A DNA stretch of 64,000 nt from Actinomadura barringtoniae (GCF_017573505.1 NZ_JAGEOJ010000015.1:248001-312000); one strand, 5' to 3'. Positions 43,344 to 52,928 are shown, numbered from the stretch's first letter. The notes: generated by a model not told the origin, from the sequence alone. Numbers and translations: made by a program.

Positions 43344-44012
43344 ATGAGAGCGCGCGACGGCGGAACCGGCATCCTCACTGTCTCGCTCCTGATGGCGCTC
43401 ACGGGCTGCTCGGGCAGCGTGAGCCTCGGCGACACCAGCTCCTCACCCGAACCGCCCTCCCACGGCAGGCAGAACGCGTCCGGCGCACGCAAGGACCTCT
43501 CCGGCCTGCGCATCGCCTCCGAGGGCAGCGGCAGCGGCTACGCCCGCGACAAGTTCGGGCAACGCTGGAAGGACACCGACCACAACGGCTGCGACCAGCG
43601 CAACGACGTGCTCGCGCGCGACATGAAGCCGGTCGACAAGAAGGGGTCGTGCATCGTGCTCTCCGGGCACCTGAACGACCCGTACACCGGCAAGAAGATC
43701 GACTTCACCAAATCCGACGCGTCCGAGGTGCAGATCGACCACGTCTACCCGCTCGCGCTCGCCTGGCGGATGGGCGCCGCGCACTGGGGCGAGGACCGGC
43801 GCGAGCAGTTCGCCAACGACCACGACAACCTGCTCGCGGTGTGGGGCGTGCCCAACCGCCAGAAGAGCGACAAGGGCCCGAGCGAGTGGAAGCCGCAGAA
43901 GTCGTTCCAGTGCACCTACGGCATCAAGTACGTCGCCATCGCCAAGGAGTACTCCCTGCCGGTGACCCGTTCCGACCACGACGCGCTCCAGGACTTCCTG
44001 AAGCAATGCTGA
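43344..44012 (+). CDS. HNH-nuclease-like (DUF1524) lipoprotein
   Basis: A 222-residue protein with a lipoprotein signal peptide ending LTGC (Cys about residue 22). The mature part has DHNGCDQRNDVLARD, then EVQIDHVYPLALAWRMGA and NDHDNLLAV, the DHVxPL and NL elements of GmrSD/DUF1524 HNH nucleases. Four cysteines may form disulfides. It probably degrades extracellular nucleic acid at the cell surface. Start ATG 43344 was chosen to begin the signal peptide; an upstream ATG is in frame. Confidence 0.88.
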   Translation: MRARDGGTGILTVSLLMALTGCSGSVSLGDTSSSPEPPSHGRQNASGARKDLSGLRIASEGSGSGYARDKFGQRWKDTDHNGCDQRNDVLARDMKPVDKKGSCIVLSGHLNDPYTGKKIDFTKSDASEVQIDHVYPLALAWRMGAAHWGEDRREQFANDHDNLLAVWGVPNRQKSDKGPSEWKPQKSFQCTYGIKYVAIAKEYSLPVTRSDHDALQDFLKQC

Positions 44013-44031
44013 TCAGCCTTAGGGTGGCTGG

Positions 44032-44379
44032 ATGAGCAGCAGCGACGAGAACGAGCACTCCGTGCAGGGGAACGGTCAGGTCCGCCCGGACACGGTCGCG
44101 GAGGAGGCCGACCTCCCCCGCGTCCGTACCGAACGCGGGGTCGGCGCCCGCGCGACCGGCGCCGAGGTGACCGGGGCCTCGGCCACCGGCTTCACGCTCC
44201 GCTTCGGGAACGCCTTCGGCTCGGTGGCCCTCGGCTCCATGGCCCTCGGCGCGATCGCGATCGGCGCCATCGGCATCGGCAAGCTGGTCGTCAAGAAGGC
44301 GATCGTGGACCACCTCGAGGCGGGCACCGTCGAGATCAAGCACCTCAAGGTCGGCCGCCTGGACATCCTGGAGGACTAG
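44032..44379 (+). CDS. small hypothetical membrane-associated protein
   Basis: A 115-residue protein with an acidic N-terminus, a middle Gly/Ala-rich hydrophobic region of repeated GAIAIG-type units (residues about 63-85), and a C-terminal VEIKHLKVGRLDILED beta-like segment. This pattern is seen in short actinobacterial hypotheticals. It follows the nuclease gene by 19 bp and may be co-transcribed. No function assigned. Confidence 0.7.
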   Translation: MSSSDENEHSVQGNGQVRPDTVAEEADLPRVRTERGVGARATGAEVTGASATGFTLRFGNAFGSVALGSMALGAIAIGAIGIGKLVVKKAIVDHLEAGTVEIKHLKVGRLDILED

Positions 44380-44418
44380 CGCCCTCCGCCGGTACGCCCG
44401 CCGATATGCCCTCAGCCG

Positions 44419-45762
44419 TCAGCCCAGGGCGGTGCGGACGACCTCGGAGAGGCGTTCGGCGACGGCCTGGGCCTGCTCCTGCTCGGCGGCCTCGACCATC
44501 ACGCGGACCATCGGCTCGGTGCCGCTCGGGCGGATGAGGACGCGGCCGGTGTCGCCGAGCTCGGCCTCGGCGGCCTGGATGGCGCCGGCCAGCTCCGGCG
44601 AGGTCTTCGCGCGCGCCTTATCCACGCCCGTGACGTTGATCAGCACCTGCGGCAGCCGGGTCATCACCTTGGCGAGCTCGTCCAGCGGGCGGCCGCGGCG
44701 GGCCATGGCGGCCAGCAGGTGCAGGCCGGTCAGCACGCCGTCGCCCGTGGTGGCGTGGTCGAGCATGATGACGTGGCCCGACTGCTCGCCGCCGAAGTTG
44801 AAGCCGCGCTCCTTCATGGCCTCCAGCACGTAACGGTCACCGACGGCGGTCTCGACGACCTCGATGCCGGTCCCCTTCATGGCGAGCTTGAAGCCCAGGT
44901 TGGACATCACGGTCGCGACGACCGTGCCGGCGGCCAGCCGGCCGGACTCGCGCAGGTCGGTGGCCAGGATCGCCATGATCTGGTCACCGTCCACCACCTC
45001 ACCGGCGGCGGTCACGGCCAGGCAGCGGTCCGCGTCGCCGTCGTTGGCGATGCCCGCGTCCGCGCTGTGCTCGCGTACGGCCGCCTGGAGCGCCTCAAGG
45101 TGCGTCGAGCCGCAGCCGGAGTTGATGTTGAGCCCGTCCGGCGCGGTGCCGATCGTGATCACCTCGGCGCCCGCGCGGCGCAGCGCCTCGGGGGCGACGT
45201 CGGAGGACGCGCCGTTGGCGCAGTCGATCACGACGCGCAGCCCGTCCAGCGAGATCGGCAGCGTGGAGATCAGGTGCGCCACGTACTGCTCGACGGCGCC
45301 GTGGGCGTCGCGGACGCGGCCCACCCCGGCGCCGGTCGGCGGCTCCCACTCGGTCCCCAGGCTCGCCTCGATGCGGTCCTCGATCTCGTCCGGCAGCTTG
45401 TAGCCGCTGCGGTCGAAGAACTTGATCCCGTTGTCGGGCGCCGGGTTGTGCGAGGCCGACAGCATCACACCGAGGTCGGCGTCCAGCGCGTGCGTGAGGT
45501 AGGCCACGGCCGGAGTCGGCAGCACGCCGAGGCGCAGCACGTCCACGCCCGCGCTCGCCAGCCCGGCCACCACCGCGGCCTCGAGGAACTCGCCGGAGGC
45601 GCGCGGGTCACGCCCGACGACCGCCACCGGCCGGTGGCCGCGGAAGGCCCCCGCCTCGCCCAGCACCCGCGCGGCGGCGACGGACAGGTCCATCGCCAGC
45701 GGTGCGGTCAGATCGCGGTTGGCCAACCCGCGTACGCCATCGGTCCCGAAAAGACGACCCAC
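44419..45762 (-). CDS. glmM: phosphoglucosamine mutase
   Basis: A 447-residue enzyme converting glucosamine 6-phosphate to glucosamine 1-phosphate for UDP-GlcNAc. Features are MGRLFGTDGVRG, the phosphoserine loop MLSASHNPAPDNGIKF, DGDADRC as the metal-binding loop, and GEQSGHV and RPSGTEPMVRV. It acts after GlmS. It lies downstream of rpsI with a terminator between. Confidence 0.97.
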   Translation of the reverse strand: MGRLFGTDGVRGLANRDLTAPLAMDLSVAAARVLGEAGAFRGHRPVAVVGRDPRASGEFLEAAVVAGLASAGVDVLRLGVLPTPAVAYLTHALDADLGVMLSASHNPAPDNGIKFFDRSGYKLPDEIEDRIEASLGTEWEPPTGAGVGRVRDAHGAVEQYVAHLISTLPISLDGLRVVIDCANGASSDVAPEALRRAGAEVITIGTAPDGLNINSGCGSTHLEALQAAVREHSADAGIANDGDADRCLAVTAAGEVVDGDQIMAILATDLRESGRLAAGTVVATVMSNLGFKLAMKGTGIEVVETAVGDRYVLEAMKERGFNFGGEQSGHVIMLDHATTGDGVLTGLHLLAAMARRGRPLDELAKVMTRLPQVLINVTGVDKARAKTSPELAGAIQAAEAELGDTGRVLIRPSGTEPMVRVMVEAAEQEQAQAVAERLSEVVRTALG

Positions 45763-45917
45763 AGTTCAACTCCCAGAAGGCACGTGCCGTGCGGGCCGGG
45801 GCAGGGCCCGCGTTCTGTCGGTTTACTCGCGCGGTGTGGGCGTGGACGCGCTCTCGCTCCGCATCCGGGCCGTTCCGCGCGGTCAAATCTAATGCGGAAA
45901 GGCCGGTAAAACGCGAA

Positions 45918-45973
45918 CGAGCCGCCGCACCCGCGTTCGACCGACCATGGGGATCGCGGGGTGCGACGGCTCG
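45918..45973 (-). terminator. rpsI terminator
   Basis: Arms 45918-45935 and 45955-45973 form an 18-bp stem with one mismatch and one bulge; the minus strand continues into TTCGCGTTTTACC. It lies 10 bp after the rpsI stop. Confidence 0.75.
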
Positions 45974-45983
45974 TACCGTCCGA

Positions 45984-46502
45984 TCAGCGCTTGCTGTACT
46001 GCGGCGCCTTGCGGGCCTTCTTCAGACCGGCCTTCTTGCGCTCCGGCACCCGCGCGTCACGGGTGAGGAAGCCGGCCTTCTTGAGCGCCGGGCGGTGCTC
46101 GATGTTGGCGAACTGCAGCGCCCGGGAGATGCCGAGGCGCAGCGCACCGGCCTGGCCGGTGGTGCCGCCGCCGCCGACGCGGCAGATCACGTCGAACTGG
46201 TTCTCCAGGCCCAGCAGGACGAACGGCTCGTTGACCGTCTGCTGCTGCACCTTGTTGGGGAAGTACTGGTCGAGCGAGCGGCCGTTGATGGTCCACTTGC
46301 CGGTGCCCGGGATGATCCGGACTCGGGCGATGGCCTGCTTGCGGCGGCCGGTGCCGGCGGCCGGGCCGGTCGCGACGGGCTGGGCGAGAAGGCCCTCACC
46401 CGCGACCTCCGGGCTCTCGGTGGTGTACTCCGAGGGGGCGTCCTCGTACGAGTCGAGTTCGACGCCCTCGGCGGGCGTCTCGACGCCGGTGGACTCGGTC
46501 AC
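45984..46502 (-). CDS. rpsI: 30S ribosomal protein uS9
   Basis: A 172-residue protein of the small-subunit head near the P site. The core starts at GTGRRKQAIARVRI and ends with the basic tail KKARKAPQYSKR, whose last residues contact P-site tRNA. An acidic N-terminal extension of about 45 residues is an actinobacterial feature. It follows rplM on the minus strand with a 155-bp gap containing a hairpin. Confidence 0.97.
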   Translation of the reverse strand: MTESTGVETPAEGVELDSYEDAPSEYTTESPEVAGEGLLAQPVATGPAAGTGRRKQAIARVRIIPGTGKWTINGRSLDQYFPNKVQQQTVNEPFVLLGLENQFDVICRVGGGGTTGQAGALRLGISRALQFANIEHRPALKKAGFLTRDARVPERKKAGLKKARKAPQYSKR

Positions 46503-46535
46503 GGTTCTCCTTGGTGTTCTAGCCAGGGCGGCTGG

Positions 46536-46554
46536 CCCGATCCCGTTGATCGGG
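46536..46554. other. intercistronic hairpin between rplM and rpsI
   Basis: CCCGATC and GATCGGG (46536-46542, 46548-46554) around a 5-nt loop. No T-run, so an RNA processing or stability role is likelier than termination. Confidence 0.4.
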
Positions 46555-46657
46555 TGCCCCGGCGGCCACGTCCTGCTGGTCGTTCAGATCGTGCTGCTGC
46601 TGATCCTGCGGCCCGCAGCTCGTGCGGGTCCGCTGGTCGAGCGGGTCCGCGCCAGGA

Positions 46658-47110
46658 CTACTTCTTGATCTGGCTGACCTGGGTGATCTCGAACGGGATC
46701 GGCTTCTGCGCCTGGTGCGGGTGCTCCGGACCGGCGTAGACCTTCACCTTGCCGAACATCTTCCGGCCGAGGGAGTTCTTGGGAAGCATGCCCTTGATGG
46801 CCTTCTCCACCGCCCGCTCGGGGTGCTTCTCCATGAGGTCGCCGTAAGCGACCGAGCGGAGACCACCCGGGTAGCCGGAGTGCCGGTAGGCGCGCTTCTG
46901 CTCGAGCTTGTTGCCCGAGAGCGCGACCTTGTCGGCGTTCACGATGACGACGAAGTCACCGGTGTCCAGGTGCGGCGCGTAGATGGGCTTGTGCTTCCCC
47001 CGCAGCAGCTGAGCGACCTGACTGGCGAGACGGCCGAGCACGACATCGGTCGCGTCGATGACGTACCACTGACGCTGGACGTCAGCGGGCTTAGGGGTGT
47101 ACGTGCGCAC
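46658..47110 (-). CDS. rplM: 50S ribosomal protein uL13
   Basis: A 150-residue protein, an early assembly protein of the large subunit. It begins VRTYTPKPADVQRQWYVIDA, has LGRLAS and GKHKPIY, then the C-terminal MLPKNSLGRKMFGKVKVY motif. GTG start. It heads the rplM-rpsI operon. Confidence 0.97.
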   Translation of the reverse strand: MRTYTPKPADVQRQWYVIDATDVVLGRLASQVAQLLRGKHKPIYAPHLDTGDFVVIVNADKVALSGNKLEQKRAYRHSGYPGGLRSVAYGDLMEKHPERAVEKAIKGMLPKNSLGRKMFGKVKVYAGPEHPHQAQKPIPFEITQVSQIKK

Positions 47111-47429
47111 GGTCGTAGGCCTTCGTTCCTTGTCGACTTCTGAGCGGAATTCCTGCTCGCGCCGATCAGACGAATGATCCGAGGCGGCGCTCCGGGAGGC
47201 CGGGGCCCGAAACAGCGTTCAGTACGCAGGGCACACCGACAGATACAACGAACTGGCAGGATACCCAGCCCGAAGGGCATGGGTCAAAGCGGTCCGTTGC
47301 GGCAGTCTCCCAGCCACTCTCCAGTATGCCCCATCCGATCCGATGCCGGGGCCGTCCGCGCCGCACGCACCCGTCCAACCCCTCTGCCGACCGGCATTTT
47401 CATTGCCTCCGCAACCGTTTCGGCCCCAA
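47111..47429. other. divergent region between rplM and the CAP protein gene
   Basis: Contains the rplM promoter and leader on the minus strand. No gene is supported; the plus-strand reading frame that crosses it is Pro-rich and lacks a ribosome binding site. Possible -10 boxes TAATGT (47459) and TATAGG (47490) lie just to the right. Confidence 0.4.
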
Positions 47430-48632
47430 ATGACCGGAACTCGATCAACGGCCGGTCCTAATGTGAGGATCAAGGGACTTGAGGGGCTTATAGGGATAAG
47501 GTGCGGCCGACCCGGTACCCCCGCGCCGGCTCCGTTTCGCCGGCCACCCCCTTGGGAGCCCCCGCTGCCTACCCCCCGTCGCGATCCTGAGCGCGCCTCC
47601 GGCCGATCGGCCGGGCGACGCCGCGCCAGGGGCCGCACCCCGCAACGCAGCAACAGCACCCAGAACAGCACCACGGCCGACTTCCGGGCCGAGGCCCCAC
47701 TGGGCTACGGCCGCTACCGCTACACCAACGGATCCAACGACCGCGGCTATGGCGGCCGCCCCACCACCAGCGGTCCAGGCGGTCGTCCTTCTGGCGGGCC
47801 TCACGGAAGGCCTACTGGAAACGGCCCCTATGGAAGAGGCCGTGGCCCGGATCGCGGCAAGGGCGCGCCGCGCCGCCGCAATCCGTTCAAGACCGCCCTC
47901 GCCACCACCGCCGTCGTCGGCGCGTCCGGCCTGGCGGTCGTCACCGGCATAGCGCTCGACCGCCTCGTTCTGCCCCAGCTGCGGTCGGAGTCGGCCGCCG
48001 CGACCGGCCCTGCCCCGCGGGCCGAGACGCCGCAGACCGCCGCGCAGTCCAGCGCCCCGATCACGCCGGGCCCCGACACCGGCCGGCAGCCCCGTACGAC
48101 CGGCGGCGACCAGCCCCCGCCCAGGACCGGCGGCCGTACGCCACCGCTCAAGCCGCTGCACGGACCGGGCGCGCCTCCCGAAGACCCGTCCGACTCCCCG
48201 ACCCCCGGCGCCACCGACCAGCCGGGCGACGGCAGCGACACCACGCCCGGCTCGACGGCGCCCGAGACCCTTGTGGCGGACCTCACCAACCAGGAACGCG
48301 CCAAAGCGGGCTGCAAGCCGTTGAAGATCGACCAGCGCCTGGTCAAGGCCGCGCGGGCCCACTCGGTCGACATGGCCCTGCACGACTACTTCGACCACAC
48401 CTCGCTGAACGGGGACAGCCCCTGGAAGCGCATGGAGGACGCCGGTTACCCGAGCCCGGGCGCGGAGAACATCGCCAAGGGCTACGCGACCGCCGCGGAC
48501 GTCGTGGACGGCTGGATGAAGAGCCCGGGGCACCGCGCCAACATCCTCAACTGCGAGCTCCGCGCGATCGGCGTCGGCATGCGTTCCGGCGCCGGTGGCC
48601 CATGGTGGACGCAGGACTTCGGCTGGAAGTGA
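47430..48632 (+). CDS. CAP/SCP-domain secreted or membrane-anchored protein
   Basis: About 400 residues. A Pro/Arg/Gly-rich N-terminal part leads to a single transmembrane helix near FKTALATTAVVGASGLAVV, a long Pro/Thr linker, and a C-terminal CAP domain with LTNQERAKAGCKPL, HDYFDHTS, GAENIAKGY and SPGHRANIL, the conserved His/Glu cavity residues. CAP proteins of bacteria are extracellular and mostly uncharacterised. The start is uncertain: ATG 47343, ATG 47430 or GTG 47463 are in frame and none has a ribosome binding site. Confidence 0.8.
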   Translation: MTGTRSTAGPNVRIKGLEGLIGIRCGRPGTPAPAPFRRPPPWEPPLPTPRRDPERASGRSAGRRRARGRTPQRSNSTQNSTTADFRAEAPLGYGRYRYTNGSNDRGYGGRPTTSGPGGRPSGGPHGRPTGNGPYGRGRGPDRGKGAPRRRNPFKTALATTAVVGASGLAVVTGIALDRLVLPQLRSESAAATGPAPRAETPQTAAQSSAPITPGPDTGRQPRTTGGDQPPPRTGGRTPPLKPLHGPGAPPEDPSDSPTPGATDQPGDGSDTTPGSTAPETLVADLTNQERAKAGCKPLKIDQRLVKAARAHSVDMALHDYFDHTSLNGDSPWKRMEDAGYPSPGAENIAKGYATAADVVDGWMKSPGHRANILNCELRAIGVGMRSGAGGPWWTQDFGWK

Positions 48633-48751
48633 GCCTTCCGTAGCGGTGGCCAGCGAGCTTGCCGAAACGGAGGGCGTCCGGTTCGCCCCCATGTCATGGT
48701 GGGTGTTCCGAAGGTCCAGAGCCCTGCAAGAGGAACGGTAAGGTCCAAGCC

Positions 48752-50152
48752 ATGGGTTATCCGGACGATCAAGGCAAACCCGGCGGCTGGCCCCCCGTGC
48801 AGTCGCCGCAAGCGCCGTACGGTTCCGGACCAGAACGGCCCGGCAAGGCACCGTACGGCCTGGACGATGACAAGGACGAATCCCCCTTCGCTCCGCGTGG
48901 AGAATCCTTCGGCGGACCCGGCGGCGCGACCGCCTCGTGGGGAGATGACTTCGCCGAACCGGCGGCCTTCTCCGGCTCCCCCGGCGCCTCCCAGTTCTCG
49001 AACGAGCCGTCGTACGACGACGACCGCGGCGGACCCGGCGGAAGCACCAGCATCCTCGGCGCCCCCACCCCCGGCGCGTACGCCGAACCGGGCAGCTTCG
49101 GCAGCCCCGGCCTCGGCTCGGGTGGTCCCGGCTCGGGCGGTTCCGGCGGTCCCGGCTCGGGCGGTCCCGGCGACACGAACGCCTTCGGAGACCAGCACGG
49201 CTTCGGAGAGCCGAGCAACTTCAGCGGTTCGAACGACGCGGGCGGCTTCGGCGGCCCCGGCGGCGGTTTCGGTGGCCCTGGCGGCGGTCCGGGCGGCGGC
49301 TTCGGCGACCAGAGCCACGACGCCGAGTTCGGTACGCCGGTCGCCGGCGAGATGGGCTCCGACTTCGGACACGGCGGCCCGGGCGGTCCGGGCGGCCAGA
49401 ACGGCCCCGTCCAGCCCGAGCGCCGCTACAACCTTCCCCTGATCATCGGCGGCGCGGTGGCCGCCGGGCTGGTCCTCATCGGCGGCGGCTTCGGCGTGTC
49501 CGCGATGCTCAAGGACGACTCGCCCAAGAAGAAGCCCGCCGCGCAGAGCAGCACCCCTGCCCCCAAGCAGAGCCAGCAGGGCGTCGCCCCGACGCCCAAG
49601 CCCAACCTGGCCCCCGTCAAGCTCAAGCTCCGCACGACCGACCCGAAGGCTCTGACGGCCGGCGAGATCTTCGCCAAGAGCAAGTTCGGTCCGTACGTCC
49701 GTACGGCCGCCAAGGCGCAGACCAGCTGCACCGGCGCGGTGAGCGGGTCGTCGCTCGCGAGCATCCTCAAGAAGGCCGGCTGCTCGCAGGTCGTGCGCGG
49801 CACGTACGCGCGCAAGGACGGCAAGCTGATCGGCACGGTCGGCGTCCTGAACCTGCGGAGCGAGAACGCCGCCAAGGTCGTCCTCAAGATCGCCAATGGC
49901 AAGGACTCCTACCTGGTCCCGCTGCCCGGCACCGGTACGACCAAGAAGATCGGCAAGGGCGAGGCCCTCGGCACCGCCGAGACCCGCGGCCACTACCTGA
50001 TCATGACCTGGGTACAGCGCCCGGACGGCAAGAAGATCGACGACAAGTACCACTCGTCGGTCTCGGCGTTCGGACAGCAGGTCATCAAGGGCAGCGGACT
50101 GACCTTCGCCCTCGCATACCGGGAAACTGAGGGCAAACCCTTCCGAAACTGA
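48752..50152 (+). CDS. Gly/Pro-rich membrane-anchored protein, paralogue 1
   Basis: A 466-residue protein. The first 225 residues are low-complexity (GGPGGGFGG and similar); a transmembrane helix follows at about 230-255, then a Lys/Pro linker and a C-terminal extracellular domain with TDPKALTAGEIF, paired cysteines (TSCTGAV, KKAGCSQVV) and TVGVLNL. The C-terminal domain is shared with the next gene, so the two arose by duplication. No known family was recognised. Confidence 0.75.
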   Translation: MGYPDDQGKPGGWPPVQSPQAPYGSGPERPGKAPYGLDDDKDESPFAPRGESFGGPGGATASWGDDFAEPAAFSGSPGASQFSNEPSYDDDRGGPGGSTSILGAPTPGAYAEPGSFGSPGLGSGGPGSGGSGGPGSGGPGDTNAFGDQHGFGEPSNFSGSNDAGGFGGPGGGFGGPGGGPGGGFGDQSHDAEFGTPVAGEMGSDFGHGGPGGPGGQNGPVQPERRYNLPLIIGGAVAAGLVLIGGGFGVSAMLKDDSPKKKPAAQSSTPAPKQSQQGVAPTPKPNLAPVKLKLRTTDPKALTAGEIFAKSKFGPYVRTAAKAQTSCTGAVSGSSLASILKKAGCSQVVRGTYARKDGKLIGTVGVLNLRSENAAKVVLKIANGKDSYLVPLPGTGTTKKIGKGEALGTAETRGHYLIMTWVQRPDGKKIDDKYHSSVSAFGQQVIKGSGLTFALAYRETEGKPFRN

Positions 50153-50176
50153 GCAGCACTAATACCCTGTTTGCCT

Positions 50177-51910
50177 ATGTCTGGACCTGAGGACACCGGG
50201 GAAGAGACGGGGACGCCCGCCGTTCCCGTCTCCCCCGCGCCGCCCAGCTTCGGCGTCGACCCGTCCGCCGGAGCGACGGCGGGCTTCTCGCCGTTCGGCC
50301 TGGAGAAGCCCTGGTGGGCATCCTCGGACGACACCGACGAGCCCGAGCCCCCCGCCGCCTCCGTCAACGTCGCGCGAACCGACGAGCCCGAGCCCTCCGA
50401 GGGGCCCGAGGACGTCGAGCCGCCTGAGGACGTCGAGCCCCCTGAGGACGCGGAGCCCGAGCGACCACCCGAAGCCGCTGAGGACGACTCCGAGGACGAC
50501 TCCGACACGATCGTCTTCGGCTCGGACTCGACCTCGGAACCGGACTCGGAAACGGATTCGGGAACGGGCCCCGGCGAGAAGGCGGACCAGAGTGCTCCAA
50601 CGGCCGAGCCGCCACCCGGCAGGCTGGTCGCGGGCATCGGCGTTCCCAGCGTCGACTCCAGGCGCGCGGTCCCGGCCGAGCCGATCGTTCAGCAGCAGAC
50701 CCCGGCCTTCCCCGACACCGACCCGGACGGCATCCCGGTCATGCCGCGGGACGACGCCGAGGACAAGCCCTCGGCCGATGAAGTAGCAGGACGAGAACAG
50801 CCCGAGGACGACGACGACCAGGGCTCGATCATCACGCGGGCCGAAGGCATCCCGGTCGTGGTGGACCTGGAACAGCCCGGCCAGAAGCCCGGCGAGCCCT
50901 CCGTGCCCCTGGGGGCGCCCGTCCTGCTCCCCGACGCGATCCTGCCGCCGGGAGTGACTCCGCCCGCCGACAGCTCCGCTCCGGCCCCTGTGGACAAGCC
51001 TCAGGCCACCGACGGACCCCGGACTCAGACCCGGCCTCACCCCCAGCCCCCGGCCGACGACCGTACGGAACCGGCCGAGAAGCCCGCGCCAACCGTGATC
51101 ACGCCGGTCTACCACGCCGACGGCGGCATCCCGATCGACGCGCCCCCGCCGCCCTCGTCGTCCTCCCCCTCGACCGCACTCGCACCCACAGGCCCGCCGC
51201 CCGGAACGCTCGGCAAGCGCAAAGCCCTGCTCATCGCGGGCGGGATCGCCGCGGTCTTCGTGGTCCTCGCCGGAGGGTTCGCGATCGCCGGTTCCTCGGG
51301 CGACAGCGGCTCGGCCAAGCAGGCGGGCGGCACGGCCTCACCGGTCGCGTCACCCTCCGCCTCGCGGCCGGCCGCTCCTCCGCCGCCCCCGCCCGTGGAC
51401 ATCTCCAACGAGAAGACCGACCCGAAGCCGCTCAAGGTGCCCGACGTCTTCCCGGCCACGAACGTGAACGTCGGCGGCCGCCCGTTCGACCGGATCAGGT
51501 ACTCGCTCAACGTGGACTTCTCCTACGTCGCGAGCGGCGCCATGATCCAGGCGCTGACGCGCGAGCACTGCCGCCGCGTCGTCCGCGTCACCTACCTCGA
51601 CAAGGGCCGTTCGCTCGCCGTGACGGCGGGCGTGGCCGTGATGCCCGACCAGGGCGCGGCCGACCGGCTCAGCAAGGCGGGCAAGCCCGCCCAGTACGAG
51701 TGGTTCCGCGGCATGACCGGCAAGAACGCCGAGGACATCGACCGCGCCGGCGGGTACGCGCTGAGCACGACCCGCGGCCGGTACGTCATCTACGCCTACG
51801 CGCAGTACTCCAACGGCAAGCAGGCCAAGCCCAACGACCCGGCGCTCAAGGGCGCCGCACAGCAGTTCGTCGATCTCGGCGTCCGCCCCATCGAGGCCCG
51901 CGCCCACTGA
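50177..51910 (+). CDS. Pro/Glu-rich membrane-anchored protein, paralogue 2
   Basis: A 577-residue protein with a 350-residue acidic, Pro-rich cytoplasmic half (EPPEDVEPPEDAEPE and the like), one transmembrane helix at about 350-372 (KALLIAGGIAAVFVVLAGG), and an outer domain similar to that of the preceding gene: TDPKPLKVPDVF, HCRRVVRVTYLDKG, AVTAGVAVMPDQ. Only 24 bp separate the genes, indicating an operon. The start is the ATG two codons after a TTG. Function unknown. Confidence 0.75.
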   Translation: MSGPEDTGEETGTPAVPVSPAPPSFGVDPSAGATAGFSPFGLEKPWWASSDDTDEPEPPAASVNVARTDEPEPSEGPEDVEPPEDVEPPEDAEPERPPEAAEDDSEDDSDTIVFGSDSTSEPDSETDSGTGPGEKADQSAPTAEPPPGRLVAGIGVPSVDSRRAVPAEPIVQQQTPAFPDTDPDGIPVMPRDDAEDKPSADEVAGREQPEDDDDQGSIITRAEGIPVVVDLEQPGQKPGEPSVPLGAPVLLPDAILPPGVTPPADSSAPAPVDKPQATDGPRTQTRPHPQPPADDRTEPAEKPAPTVITPVYHADGGIPIDAPPPPSSSSPSTALAPTGPPPGTLGKRKALLIAGGIAAVFVVLAGGFAIAGSSGDSGSAKQAGGTASPVASPSASRPAAPPPPPPVDISNEKTDPKPLKVPDVFPATNVNVGGRPFDRIRYSLNVDFSYVASGAMIQALTREHCRRVVRVTYLDKGRSLAVTAGVAVMPDQGAADRLSKAGKPAQYEWFRGMTGKNAEDIDRAGGYALSTTRGRYVIYAYAQYSNGKQAKPNDPALKGAAQQFVDLGVRPIEARAH

Positions 51911-51928
51911 GGAAGCGGACAGAACGGC

Positions 51929-52786
51929 CTAGGAGGCGCAGCTGGACGGGTCCGCCGTGGCGTTCAGCGTGCGGACCCGGCGCGTCTCCTGGGCGCGTTC
52001 GGCGAGCCCCTCGTCCTCGGGGTAGCTGATCTCTTCCAGCGACAGCCCGTGCGCGGGCGCCACGTTCACCGCCGAGTCGCGGACGCGCGCGGCCAGCACC
52101 TCCGACGGCCACTCGATCTCGCGCCGCCCGTCGCCGACGACCAGCAGCGCACCGACCAGCGCGCGCACCATGGAGTGGCAGAACGCGTCGGCCTGCACGG
52201 TCGCCGCGGCGATGCGGTGGTCCTCGTCCTCGCGGGCCCACTCGTACCGCAGCAGCCGCCGGATCGTGGTCGCGCCCTCGCGCTTGCGGCAGAACGCGGC
52301 GAAGTCGTGCTCGCCGAGCAATAGCGCGCTCGCGGCGTTCATCCGCTCCAGGTCCACCGGGCGCGGGTGCCACAGCACGTCGTGGCGGCGCAGCGGCTCC
52401 ACGCCGATCGGGTCGTCACAGACCCGGTAGACGTACCGCCGCGACAGCGCCGAGAAGCGCGCGTCGAAGCCCTCGGGTGCCACCACGACCGAGCGCACCC
52501 GCACGTCGGGCGGCAGCAGCCCGGCGAGGCGCCGCGGCATGGTGCCGTTCACCGTGGAGTACGCGGCGACCGGGACGACCAGGTGGGCGACCTGCCCGCG
52601 GGCGTGCACCCCCGCGTCCGTACGCCCCGCGACGGTGAGCACCGGCGGCGGGTCCAGGCGCAGCAGGCGTGCCAGGGCGTCCTCGATCACGCCCTGCACG
52701 GTGCGCTGGTTCGGCTGGCGAGCCCAGCCCGCGAAGTCCGACCCGTCGTAGGTGATGTCGAGCCGGAGTCTTACCAATGCGGTCAT
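51929..52786 (-). CDS. truA: tRNA pseudouridine38-40 synthase
   Basis: A 285-residue pseudouridine synthase acting on positions 38-40 of the anticodon arm. The active-site Asp is in AGRTDAGVHARGQ; RLDITYDGSDFAGWARQP opens the protein and SMVRALVGALLVVG is the conserved C-terminal helix. ATG 52786 was taken as start; a GTG 24 bases upstream is possible. It lies after the rplQ terminator, as in many actinobacteria. Confidence 0.95.
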   Translation of the reverse strand: MTALVRLRLDITYDGSDFAGWARQPNQRTVQGVIEDALARLLRLDPPPVLTVAGRTDAGVHARGQVAHLVVPVAAYSTVNGTMPRRLAGLLPPDVRVRSVVVAPEGFDARFSALSRRYVYRVCDDPIGVEPLRRHDVLWHPRPVDLERMNAASALLLGEHDFAAFCRKREGATTIRRLLRYEWAREDEDHRIAAATVQADAFCHSMVRALVGALLVVGDGRREIEWPSEVLAARVRDSAVNVAPAHGLSLEEISYPEDEGLAERAQETRRVRTLNATADPSSCAS

Positions 52787-52928
52787 GTCAGCCGGGGGTT
52801 CCTTGTCCACTGCCGCTGCCTCTGTCCAGTCGTCTCGGTGCGCGCCGACTCATCGGGCACCCCCCGGACATGCTCCCCTGCGAATCGTCGTTCCCCCGAC
52901 CTGACCATGGATTCAGTCTGGCAAAGAT

